Shown here: one piece after another, positions 21,601 to 31,269 of the stretch
How the letters are laid out: each line of letters begins with the position of its first letter
How positions within the stretch are numbered: position 1 is the first letter of the stretch
DNA from: Phallusia fumigata
Lineage: Eukaryota; Chordata; Ascidiacea; Phlebobranchia; Ascidiidae
Direction: 5' to 3'
NCBI GenBank assembly: GCA_008931825.1
Contig: QXVZ01002941.1
Location: forward strand, 1-33,656
Length of the DNA: 33,656 nucleotides
Notes under the pieces: generated by a model
What the model saw: the letters and a program-made list of their open reading frames with translations, nothing else
Told to the model about the DNA's origin: nothing
The model's database searches: none
Translations under genes and position numbers: made by a program

Positions 21601-24600
21601 GAGACTTTATTATGATTAGAAAACAACACAATTGAAACTTGATTCACCAATCTCTGCCTGGTGGGCGAGGATGGCAGATCGTTACGGTAAGTATTGCGCG
21701 TGCCGTATCGTTTAGTTTTTTTTTGGTACATACCGTGTTGTACCACACTTCTTTCTTGGTCAAGGATTGCAGTACCGTATGTATTGAGTTGTATGTACCA
21801 CGAACCTCGTTGCGAAGGGCACATCGTACCACCTTACCGTAGCTTTGATGATTTTGTCATATACCGTGCCGTAGTTCTTCCTTGGTCAAGGATGGCGGCA
21901 CGTATTTAGTTGCAAAGGGCGTACCGTGCCTTTTAATGTTTTTGCTGCGTACCGTACCCAGCCATACCGTACTGCCATCCTATAGCTGGTGGATAAATAC
22001 TTTATAGGCTGCGTGCCACAGGATTGACAACTCAGAAAAAAATTTAAGTCGTCCACCTTTGATTTCTAAGATCTATCTGTATATTTTTTGCCTAAAAAGC
22101 ATCGTCCTTATCGACAAGCAGGAAAGAAATAAATAGACAATACAGCATGTACAAAAACATTGTTAAATACAGAAAGAGACGTTAGACATATTGATGAAGG
22201 CGTTGGGAAGACTGATAATAGATTAGGAAAGAATAAAGTAACAGTAAAAATTGCAGTGCACAGTAACGAGAAGCAATAAAAATACGATTAGGAAAATAAT
22301 AAGCTACACTTCATTGCGAGCAAAATCATATTTGCACCGACCTTGCTCGACCATTTTTCCGTGAACTTTTATTAAATGGGCAAATGTTTTATGCACGAAC
22401 GTCACGAAAAACAGCTACAAGTTTTCATAATGTTGCCCTTTTCTTGAAATGGCCCTTTTTCGTCCTGTTGTACTGCCACGGCATAAACAGCCAATTAGCA
22501 TGACATACAAAATTAATTTACTCAATGAAGATTCGTATTTGTGAGTAGTTTTGACGGTGAATCGCAACCGGTTGCATTTGGCAGTTTGGATTCGTTGATT
22601 ACAGCTTGACAGTAGCTGCAACACAAATCGAATGCAGTTATTAATTAAATTTTTTCTTAAGCAACTTTCAGCTGAAAACCACATCAGGCTTAATAGAGTT
22701 GATCCAATGGCGCTTAAACACAAAATTTAAGTCACCCAGCAACTTATAGGGTAAACCATAAGTCGGCAACCTACAGCCGAAACCGGGACTCCAAGGAAAA
22801 TAATCAGCCCGCAGCCCCTATTACAAATTCCCTACAAATTGTACCTCGTGGGTGGGAACAAAGATATGCTTTAACGTGCCGAACATCATTTGTGCACAGA
22901 AAACGGAGATAATCTGATTAAAATACCGTAATTTCGGGAGTTTTAACAAAATCATAAACAATGAAAGGAACAGGATTTCCAATGAAAATTAATACGGTTC
23001 GCTGAGACCTTGCAACACTTGCTTTTGGCCCGCTGCTTGGTAAAGGTTGCCGACCCCTGGTGTAAAGCATACATGCCCACCTCTATGCTACCCGCTATGA
23101 GATTTGACATTTCGTCTGTGGATTTCGTATAATTCTAGCCAGATCCAGCGTAATATAACCACTACATGTGTCTTAACACAAACAGTTTGCTTCGTGTTCA
23201 ATCCCTTCATGAAAAACTTGGGCCACCCCTGGTCTGGTTCTCTTATAAAGTATATTGAATGTTCGCTTAAAACTTCGGTTGGTGACTCACCGGTAAAACA
23301 AATTTACTAATAAGCTGAGATTCTGCGCATCGTCGAGCGATATTTTATCCAACAGATCACGTGCCCTGTGAACCACGTGATCGCCGATCACGTGAGCGTC
23401 ACGCTTCACTACCCGGTAACGAAATGAATCCTTGCCACCTTTACCAAGATGTGTCTGTATGTCTCTCCATGTCTGTAGAACAAAGATTGCTTTTTTGAAG
23501 CGGTAATAGTAACATGCGTGGTTCGCACCCACGATCGTATCTTATTCGAATGAAAAAAATAGTTTTCATCTTTTTTTTGTCGAGTTGATGGCCCACAACT
23601 TGCTTGTAACATAAAGCAACGGTGGGCAAACCGCGGCTCTAGAGCCGCATGTTGTTTGTGGCTCTTTGAGCTGAATCATAATGTTTTAAATTGATAGAGA
23701 CTTTGTGAGTTGCAGACAGTGCACACTGTTGCTAGCCTAAACGGCCAATGTCCTGTCACCAGCTGCACTGATGAGATCTTCTAGGTCGAAACAGTGTGCA
23801 GTTTGTTTGTCCACCCCTGACATAAAGCAAACAAAACATTTGCTTTATGTTTAAAACAAAAAAAACACGCGAATACAGTCGACTATTTACCTTTAGATTG
23901 TCCTCGTCGAACCCAAGTAGTAGAAAGGTTGCTTGCATAACTTCAAGAACCCCGGTTGGCGGCTGCTTGTAACTTCGAACCTCTGACACATACTGTACAC
24001 AAATATTCAAGTATTTTTAAATTCCTAGGTTTAGCTGATATCGACCAAAAACCTTACTGCCAGAGAATACAGTGCTGTAAGCTGATTTACGATTTATTTG
24101 ACACTCAATGCGTACCATATTAATTGCACACTGATTCCTGTCTTAGCATGCATCTTTAACATAAAGTAACAGGAAGTAACCGCTAAAAATTTAATGTTTT
24201 TGACATGTAGATAAACTGCAATAACTTGCTAATTTTGTGCGTGTTACTGTTAAAAAAATCCGTATCACACATCTGTGTTTTTTAGCGTGAAAAAGACTGG
24301 GAAAAGTGAACGAGTGTATAGCATAGATTTTTTGTGCTTCAGATATACCTGATACCTGTCCCAAACTCTACGGTTCTCATTTAAAAGAATGCTTGAACTT
24401 ACCCTGGCCGGTATATCAGCCACGCTCTTGCGAAAGGCAAGTTTTTCCTCCAGTTTGCTGAGTAGCTCTTTGGCCTCCGACAATTCGGAACTAAGGTGAT
24501 TCTTTAGTCCGCTTTCGATCACACTTTTAATTGCTGATTGAAGCAAGCTGATGCCGCCTTCATCAATCGCTTGCTGCAGAACTGAAATTAAACCAAACAG

Positions 24601-27600
24601 AGTTAAATTTAGTGGACATTTGGGTCGTTAATATACCATCAGCAGTTAGTCCGATTTATAACTTGATTAAGTTCAGTACAGTGGTGACACATATATGGGA
24701 ATAAAGGTGGTTTATTAAAACTAAAAACAGCAAAAAACAAAATGGTTTCAACACTGCTGTTCTTGAAATAGCTTTCAAAGTCGCCATGCTTCACTAAGAG
24801 CCAAGACATTAGGGCCACGTCTTTCTTCATGCTCAATAAATTTAACTCCATGTTATGTGTTTCTAAGCACAAACAAAAGCGGCACTGTTACAAAGATGAA
24901 AGACGGGTTTTAAACGCAAAATTCCACCAGTCATGTTCTCAATACGCCCACCAATAAAAACTAACACTCAAAAACTTTCAAAAAGTTGCTAAATTACAGT
25001 TAAAAGGTTGTAATCACTTTCCCACTAAATCCGTAACATTTAATTTAACAATACTTTTTACAATATCATTTCAACATACAGTCGCCGAGAAGGCCGAGTG
25101 GTTAGCGACTGCCTACTCAAGTTGTGGGTTCTAATCCCATCTCGGTTAATTGTTTTTCCCTTAGCAAGAAACTTAAGCGGCATTGCTCCAACTCAATCAA
25201 CCTGATGGGTTGACCCAAATGAAAAGTGACCCAAAACAAATTTAAAAATCGAAAAATCAAAAAAGATCAAACTAGACTGAAATGAGGCAGGTAGATCGAT
25301 GAGTTGAGTTAAGTTGAGTTTATTTCGCTTGGTGAAAGAAAACATAGCGACACAATTGCACTAAATCAATCACCAGGCCGGAAATAGCTGCGCAACGTTA
25401 AAACGTTATGAGGCGCAAAAATGTCAAAGTCACAATTGGTGGATCAAGGTCGAACGCGCTGCAGCTACACCGTAAGTATAAGGCATTNAATCAATCCCCC
25501 CCCCCCCCCCCCCCCCCCCACGTTAAAACGTTATGAGGCGCAAAAATGTCAAAGTCACAATTGGTGGATCAAGGTCGAACGCGCTGCAGCTACACCGTAA
25601 GTATAAGGCATTATGTGACGGGGCTCACAAGAGAGTAAGTTTGGCGCAATATGAGAAGCACAACTGGGGGAGTGACGTTGGTGGAACCAGTCGAAGGGGC
25701 CTTATAGAAGCTAACCACCCGTGCTAGGGAGATAGGGTGGGGTTCGATGGTGGAATTAAAACGCATTTGGGTGTTGTCACCCCCTCTATGGATACAAATA
25801 AAACCAATAAACTTACGTTGTCGCAGTCGAAAAACTTCTCCATTCACTCTTTCCAGCTCGCTTCTCTCTTGATTATCTTTTTCCAACTCTTCCTTTTCCG
25901 ACTCTAGCTCACGTAACAATCGTTCAGCTGCCGCCACCTCATCCGACAATTTTCCTTGTAAATCAGCCTGATAAATTTGTGGCAGTGTGGCGCGGATTTG
26001 TTGTGCATCACGATTGTTCACTCCCCGTGCAAGTTCTGAAAGAAAATTTGGTGCCTATATTTTTTTGTCCTATGACCAGAGTCGGATCAATTACAATTTG
26101 TAATTAATTATTATTTTTGGTATAATTGTCATTGTAATTGTAATTCAAACATTTTGAGTTTGTGTAATTGAAATTTGCTTACAATTTTACCTAATTACTT
26201 CTCAAATTACTTTTTTTGTAAGATACCTTTATTTAAAGAAATACCTCGTTTTAGCGTTAGAGCCAAGTTTCTTTTTCGGCGCTCGATCGCCATCTGGCGG
26301 ATAAGATTTTTGGCTTCGTCGTAAATTTCGCCGACATCGTTCTTCATTTGCTTGGCATCAACTTCATTCAGGATTGTCTCCAAAACATCCAGTTCTCGAT
26401 CTTCGATTCCGTGTTGTAAACCTAGCAACCCCAAAAGGTCATGGTATTATGTACTAAAGTTTTAAAGCCATCTACTTTCGTCACCTACTTTTAAATTATC
26501 TACCAATTTATCAGTGAGTTGAGTTGAGTTTATTTCGCTTGGTGAAAGAAAACATAGCGACACAATTACACTAAATCAATCACCAGGCCGGAAATGCGCA
26601 ACGTTAAAACGTTGAATAAAAGTTAGCATTGACATAGCCATGGGGGCCTAAGGGGCCATGTTACCCATAGAAATAGTTGCCTCCCGACGAAAAGTTTAAC
26701 TGGCTACGCCTTTGCAACGAAGTAGGCGACTAGAAGGCGAAGTCATTGAGTCAAAACGGGCAAAATTCTGTTCATTAAAACAAATTTTACAAACCTTCCG
26801 CGTAAATGTTAGCTTGTAACATCCGATGAGCTCTCGCCAAATCCCCGTTAATGTCATCGAGGTTTGCTGCCTCAAATAAATCGACCGACTCCCGTATTTC
26901 GACAAAATCATGTTTTAGGTCCCAAACCGCTTGGTGCAGTCTCTCACGAAGCTGTTCCGATCCGTCGCTGTAGCGAAAAAAAAAAGAAAATTTGGATTCT
27001 CCCAGAAATCACGTGTTATAAATAATAAAATATTTGTTGAACTGATTTTCAATATTCACACGGTATTTGTACCATGTTGAAAGTATTCAGATAAATTCCT
27101 GATGATGACAGCAGCGTTTGTCGAAAGGTAGAAAATGTTTTGTACACAAGTACTGGCTTGTATCTTCCTATTGAGAATTTTTTAAAACCGTGAATTGTGG
27201 ACGTAAAAAAATTACAATGTGGAGGGAGCTTGCTTTCGTATTCATTATTAGCATAACTTTTATGGGATTTTTTAACGCCAAAGAGCCAAAAAGCAAATAG
27301 ACAGATATCCATAAAAACTTCGTCGTCTTGACTGTGCTCAGTTTTATTTAAAATAAATTTACCTTCTTTCGTCAACCGTAATCTCTTCTTTATCCGCTCC
27401 ATCGCCAATTTCTCTCTCAAAAGGCTTCTTTTCCAACTCCGCTAAAAGTTGCTCGGCTTTCATAACTTCAGACTTCAGATCTTGATTAAACCGGCTTTCC
27501 GTTATCCGCAAGATGGCGCTGCGGATATCGGTTACGTTCAGGCGGGAAGAGGCGTCGGTCAAAACTTTAAACAGAATTCGAAGGGTTTAAAAGGCAAANG

Positions 27601-29607
27601 GATAAATGATGAGAAACAATGTCCTAAACTATCAGTAATTTAAAAATATTTTTACCAACCTCCTCCTGGCGGTTTACCAAAGTTTCCCCAAAGGACAAAA
27701 TTCCAACGTACACTGCCAATACGCGATTTTTAATGCGCCAAACTTACCCGAAACGGTGGTTGCCTTATAACAGCGAACCTGCAGCGCGTTCAAGTTTCTA
27801 TCCATCAACTTTTTACATTTTATAAAGTTTTTAGCGCCGCGCGCAGCTAGTTATGGTTTGCTGAATGTTGAGTGCAATTGTATTTCTATTTCTTTCCCCA
27901 AGCGAAATAAACTCAATGTTACTTGTAATCACGAAGATTTCTAATAGTGCTGTAATTGTGCTGAGCCTCGTTTAGACTTTAATATGTAGTTGTGCCTTTT
28001 ACTTTTTGCACTCTGTAACATTTGTGGAACAGTTATTAAGCATTCAAATGATTTAATGGCACCATCTTTTCAACATGCAAAACTTGCCTTAAACTCAGCC
28101 AACTAATTTTTTAACAGGCGCTTACTTTTACGGTACTTCTCGCGGTACAAAATCCGATGAGCTCTCTGCAGGTCTTTTTCTTTAGGCTGGAGCAATCTGC
28201 TTTCCCGAATTTCCCGGGCAATATCCTTTAGATTTCGCAATTCCTCTGCACAAGCCGTAGCCACCGCTTCGATAATCTTGTCCTCGAAATATTGGATGCG
28301 CCGGCGCAGTTCGTTAGGGTCATCCTGTTTTTCTGTTCCACAAAACAAATAAACTGAGTTTACTGACTTTGTTTTAGTTGGTAAACAAAACAAGATTGTG
28401 GCAATTCACTGATGGGTGACATGAATATGAACTTAAAAGGGCTGCTGATTTTCAAATGACGGTTATGCAACCGCCTTTCATTCGCAGGGTTGTTATAGTT
28501 CTAAAAATCGTTCATTGTGTTTCCTCGGGCTAACACTTCTACCCGATGTAACCTGACGGTTCGGACAGGACTGTATTCACATTTAAAACCCCCAAAAAAT
28601 CTTCGAAACAAGCACAACAGACAGCTTGATGGTGGGTGAATGATTGTAGGCATAACACATTCAGATTTTGTCTGACCTAACGTACCCTAGATGTTATACG
28701 CAACATGTTAGTCAACTCGACTGCAAATGTTATCATCAGTTGTTGTCGATTGGGCGAGATCGGCGACTATGTAAGTGTTTGTCTAAATGTGCTCTGTATG
28801 TTGTGAAATATTGACTTTGACATCTAAAGTTGTTTTGTGTTGAACAATGTTTGCTTTGTAGGCTTCAGAGGTATACGCCCAAAGACAAGAAGCAGTGCTT
28901 GACACAAGTATGAATAACTTAAATTGGCAAGCCAAGCTTGCAAGTTGTTTGGAAATTCTGGCATCATCAAAAAAACGACGTTCCACTAAAGCAGGCACAA
29001 AAGAGACAGATGTTTGTTGACACTAATTGCTTCACGATAAAAACCGGCTGACATATGGGTAGTGCACAATCCAACCCATATGACATATTTTTAACGACTT
29101 TATGCATTATGCACGTAGGCACCAAATGCAGTCTTGCATGAGTGTCTAGAGGCGCGTTCAGAGTTCTTGGTTGACTGGTTGACTTTTTGTGCAGTGTCAA
29201 TAAGAATATACAAGCCACTGTAAAACACACAAAGCACTGGCTTGTATCTTCTTATTGGGACTAGTGTGCCGAAGCTGAGTAGCCTTGTGAAAGATCTTAT
29301 TTTGTGTTGAATGTATCTAAGCCGTATGATCAGTGTTATCAATACGGTTTTGTGAAACTGCGCCTGAATTGGGCGTTTAGCAGCATCCGTAAGCCGTTTC
29401 CGCGACGCTTTTTCGTGTCAGTTATTGTTTATGTCACTTACTTCGGTTACACAAGCAGCACAGTCCTGTCGATGTCTTGTTTTGTTTTTGTTTTTCCTTG
29501 CGAAGCTTGTTTGTCAGCTTTCTACCAGCGGCTGAAACTAGAAAGGCCTCTTTAGCTCGCTCGTAGCATCTTATCTCAGTTTTTAATCGGTCTTTCTGTG
29601 TTGACAT
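18668..29607 (-). CDS. helical-repeat protein with dynein-stalk-like module, 11-exon model (596 residues)
   Basis: Proposed exons in transcript order: 29607-29442, 28332-28126, 27564-27363, 26967-26795, 26421-26245, 26035-25817, 24581-24403, 23992-23891, 23472-23291, 19505-19368, 18713-18668. Every phase agrees, and the total of 1791 nt is 596 codons plus TGA. The start MSTQKDRLKT has A at -3 and an upstream in-frame stop. Residues 1-55 are basic. Residues 56-441 form about six helical repeats, each with an A-x-x-L/I-L-type helix such as KAEQLLAELE or EAKELLSKLE. Residues 442-536 resemble the dynein heavy-chain stalk region: EVRSYKQPPTGVLEVM, then LLLG, then TW and an L-rich helix ending in LFY. 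No P-loop or AAA motor is present. A ciliary or microtubule role is inference only. The last two exons are the least certain. Confidence 0.75.
18954..19212. mobile_element. possible hAT-like element
   Basis: The left end CAAGGGGTTGGCAA and right end GGTTGCCGATCCCCG resemble inverted copies of the CAGGGGTCGGCAACC terminus. The flanking 8-mers do not match, so the boundaries are uncertain. It lies in the last intron of the stalk-like gene, close to exon 10. Confidence 0.4.
19368..19505 (-). CDS. exon 10 of the stalk-like gene
   Basis: A 138-nt exon with acceptor ATGTATTTAG and consensus donor GTGAGT. It takes one base to complete an Arg codon and ends in phase 2, which fits both neighbours. 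It encodes TCSASLLHPPHNESKITVKT and then MFVSDLSDSVGFTYRPSKLL. It is not recognisably dynein-like, so it may be a family-specific tail. Confidence 0.6.
21720..21960 (+). repeat. diverged tandem repeat rich in ACCGT
   Basis: Two units share CATACCGTG, CTTGGTCAAGGAT, a CGTAT…AGTTG block, GCGAAGGGC/GCAAAGGGC and TACCGT. The first unit starts near 21728 and the second near 21860. The short open frames over this interval on both strands are by-products of the repeat. Confidence 0.65.
22757..23059. mobile_element. hAT-type non-autonomous element (about 303 bp)
   Basis: The right end GGTTGCCGACCCCTG is canonical for the CAGGGGTCGGCAACC family; the left end CATAAGTCGGCAACCT is a diverged inverse copy. 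Flanking 8-mers GGGTAAAC (22749-22756) and GTGTAAAG (23060-23067) match at six positions. No transposase is present. It is intronic in the stalk-like gene. Confidence 0.7.
23291..23992 (-). CDS. stalk-like module: exons 8 and 9 of the helical-repeat gene
   Basis: Exon 8 (23992-23891) encodes YVSEVRSYKQPPTGVLEVMQ and ATFLLLGFDEDNLK. Exon 9 (23472-23291) starts TWRDIQTHLGKGG, then a region ending in KISLDDAQNLSLLVNLFY. The order E-(I/V)-R-S-x-x-x-P-P-x-x-V-x-x-V-M-x-A…LLG, followed by a Trp and later a Ser/Leu-rich helix, is the pattern I know from dynein heavy chains around the microtubule-binding stalk. The intron between them is phase 0, with acceptor TTCTACAG and donor GTGAGT. No AAA module or nucleotide-binding motif accompanies it. 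The resemblance is by eye and needs a profile search. Confidence 0.72.
24403..28332 (-). CDS. helical repeats: exons 2 to 7 of the stalk-like gene
   Basis: Six exons of 173-219 nt each carry about one repeat of 57-72 residues. Each contains a two-helix pattern with a second helix of the form A-x-x-L-L/I: QRAHRILYRE, KAEQLLAELE, RAHRMLQANI, EAKNLIRQMA, AAERLLRELE, EAKELLSKLE. The first helix is typified by IRSAILRITESR, VLETILNEVD, QIRATLPQIY and LQSAIKSVIE. Most introns here are phase 1 (one is phase 2), which would suit growth by exon duplication. The charge pattern suggests a helical solenoid or coiled coils. There is no membrane segment. Confidence 0.75.
25084..25149 (+). repeat. tRNA-like sequence (degenerate tRNA or SINE head)
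   Basis: The 5' GCCGAGA pairs with the 3' TCTCGGT over seven positions (one G-U), and TGGGTTCTAATCCCA makes a good T-arm. An A-box-like GGCCGAGTGGTTAG follows the acceptor strand, as in tRNA-Ser-type sequences. The total is about 66 nt, short for a type II tRNA, and the anticodon arm is not convincing. It is probably a tRNA pseudogene. It sits in the intron between exons 6 and 7 of the stalk-like gene. Confidence 0.5.
25297..25740 (+). repeat. GTTGA-tailed interspersed repeat, copy C, interrupted by an assembly join
   Basis: Begins GAGTTGAGTTAAGTTGAGTTTATTTCG, then GGTGAAAGAAAACATAGCGAC and CACCAGGCCGGAAATAG. The segment starting CGTTAAAACGTTATGAGG is present twice, ending at 25487 and again 25521-25611, around an N at 25488 and a run of 24 C at 25496-25519. 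The body beyond matches copy B at 16113. The duplicated part is probably artefactual. Confidence 0.75.
26090..26220. repeat. AATTAC/GTAATT-rich repeat
   Basis: A dense run of AATTAC, GTAATT and TTGTAATT words in both orientations, with GTCGGATCAATTACAATTTG at the left. It is probably a short palindromic AT-rich element, and it ends just before the donor of exon 5 of the stalk-like gene. No coding content. Confidence 0.5.
26513..26612 (+). repeat. GTTGA-tailed interspersed repeat, copy D
   Basis: GAGTTGAGTTGAGTTTATTTCG is followed by CTTGGTGAAAGAAAACATAG, ACACAATTACACTAAATCAA and CACCAGGCCGGAAATGCG, then CAACGTTAAAACGTTGA. It is nearly identical to the head of copy C, so it was inserted recently. 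Intronic in the stalk-like gene. Confidence 0.78.
27869..27922 (-). repeat. GTTGA-family repeat, copy E, inverted fragment
   Basis: Contains TGCAATTGTATTTCTATTTC and CCCCAAGCGAAATAAACTCAA, the reverse complement of the head of copies C and D. Short and diverged. Intronic. Confidence 0.6.
28691..29020 (+). CDS. nested two-exon reading frame of unknown function
   Basis: Exon 28691-28770 follows ACCCTAG and ends at a consensus GTAAGT; exon 28862-29020 follows GCTTTGTAG and ends TGA. The frame is open across both (phase 0) and encodes about 74 residues from ATG 28705, including CRLGEIGDYASEVYAQRQEA, then LNWQAKLASCLEILASSKKR and a basic tail RRSTKAGTKETDVC. Codon use looks like coding sequence. 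It lies on the opposite strand within intron 1 of the stalk-like gene. I do not recognise the family. It may be a tiny gene, the 3' end of a larger gene whose upstream exons I missed, or a gene relic. Confidence 0.42.
29198..29257. repeat. 60-nt hairpin with 23-bp arms
   Basis: CAATAAGAATATACAAGCCA and CTG are followed by a 14-nt loop and then the inverted arm CACTGGCTTGTATCTTCTTATTG. There is one mismatch. One arm recurs near 27150 (TACTGGCTTGTATCTTCCTATTG), so it probably belongs to a repeat family. A miRNA-like transcript is possible but not supported beyond shape. Confidence 0.6.
29442..29607 (-). CDS. first coding exon of the stalk-like gene
   Basis: ATG at 29607 in AAAACCATGTC, with an in-frame TAG 18 bases upstream. 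It encodes MSTQKDRLKTEIRCYERAKE, then AFLVSAAGRKLTNKLRKEKQ and a Cys-containing end TGLCCLCNR. The donor is consensus A/GTAAGT in phase 1, and the next exon's AA completes a Lys codon. The region is strongly basic; AAGRKLTNKLRK is loosely IQ-motif-like but does not meet the consensus. Confidence 0.68.
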
Positions 29608-31269
29608 GGTTTTAGCACTAGACTTCTAAAATTATCAAAGCATCCTGTTTATGTTTATGACAAAAGGCTGAAATTTGTCACTTAATAAGTTTTAATTCCA
29701 ACGACGTTCTGTTGTCGTACAGTACTGAAACAGATTATATTCTGCTGAATCTAGTCTGTAGCACAAACTTAACGTATGGGTGGTAAGATTGAACCAAACC
29801 CAGCTTTTAGGTTAGTCATTGGTGGCAATGTTTTGTTAATCAAAGTCGTGTCTTTGCATTGTTTTGTTGCGCAAGAGAGACAATTGTTACGTGTGCCTGA
29901 AAGAAAGCGGCATCGCCCGCTTGAAGGCAACGCAAAGAAACACTAACGAGTTAAAACCAACAAGATCCCGGGCACTTATTTTACGTACCACTGGGACAAA
30001 GAAAATGTGCGACACCAAACGATTGTTAACAGTGAAGACAATATATTTTGCGCAATAGGCTACACAAGTGAGTTTAAAAATAACCAGCAAGCACCCTTGT
30101 GGTGACGACGTTATTTTTTGGACAGGGATATTACGTGACATCACAAATCTGTGACGTCACAAAAATTAAACATTGACGTTTACCAAACCTTTCGAGCAAG
30201 CACCCTTTACGTTCAAAAGTCGTTTTAGGCCTACAGCTGTGTAAAATAAACAATCCTAATATAAAGTGAACATCCGTAACGTTCTTGGCGACGCAAATCC
30301 ACCACCCGACATGTAATCTAAAGCAGACAGAGAATTTATTTCCAGTCAACCAGTCAAGTGGTTGCAACCGGGTTACTCAATCCAGCGTAAAAGGTCTGTA
30401 GTGCGAATTAAGGTCACCCCCTTTTTCGCAAGTAATTCCTTTGTGGAAAATCGTATTCTAAAACGTGGTGCGGACCACCGCTTGTTACACATCAAGCCGT
30501 ATTGAAACCGCAGTGTACATTTATTTGTACAAAAAGTTTACAGTTATTTGATACTAGTTGCATCATATTGATCTGCGTTCCGAGACTAAAGTGAACAATA
30601 AATTTGCAGTAAACTATCTACTTTGAGTTGAAAACAGAGTAGCGGCAATTTTTAGTTACAGGTAATGAACATCATACAGTAACGCACTATTGCGTGTAGA
30701 AATAAGTCAAAAATACTTTTTCAAGTACATGCCACAAGTGATATTTCATAACAGACCATCATCTGAAATTGCCCCTGCGTAGAGCTTCGGCGTGCCCAAC
30801 TCGCCGCATAACATGTCCGCGTTCACCTCTACATTGATCGTTGTACGTAGATTGCCGAAGGCCAGAACGCTGTAGGCGTGCCATGTGCTCGACAAAATCC
30901 TTGGTGTTTGCATGAATCTTTCTCTGTTTTATTCGTTACTTTGTTTATTTTGCACTGACAGACTTTAACCGAGTTTTAACTATACACAGTCTAGCAAAAG
31001 AGTTGGTCAAGAACTTGCACGATATTGCTAGTTTTCAGGATAAAGTACGTGAAATGCAGTTTTACATTCAAGTACAGGGTATAATTTGGTGGCAAAGTAG
31101 CAATATGGGTCGGAGAACCACAGCAAATTCTAAAAATTTAAAAATCTTGTGCCAGTGTCACTTACCTTGTTATAGACGTCAAAAATTATGTTTTTTGCTT
31201 CAGATTCGCTGCTGACGATTTTAGGTTTTGTTATTTGTTATATATTAGTATTAATACCTAAATTTCACG
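29608..31269. other. divergent intergenic region between the stalk-like gene and VDAC
   Basis: About 1.7 kb between two divergently transcribed starts, so it should carry both promoters. I see CRE-like sequences near 30135-30160 (GTGACATCACA and TGTGACGTCACA) and no clear TATA box. The part from 30369 onward is repeated at 32188. No coding exon is supported. Confidence 0.5.

Larger units (their letters stand above)
19506..23290. other. large intron of the stalk-like gene, repeat-rich
   Basis: About 3.8 kb without a convincing exon. It contains CACGTG and CGTCA motifs at 19997-20027, a tRNA B-box relic near 20521 (TTGGGTTCGAATCCCAT), a poly-G run at about 20607-20620, a GC-rich repeat at 20698-20745 ending GGCTACACCCCTGA, a diverged tandem repeat at 21720-21960 and a hAT MITE at 22757-23059. 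The open frames around 21549-21909 arise from that tandem repeat. Confidence 0.5.

Noticed and set aside
21549-21909. Cluster of open frames on both strands
   Set aside because: They arise from the ACCGT-rich tandem repeat and share no coding features.
31003-31215. Plus-strand open frame upstream of VDAC, repeated at 32822
   Set aside because: It lacks an ATG at its start and any homology I can see, and it lies in the VDAC upstream region; the repeat is the assembly duplicate.
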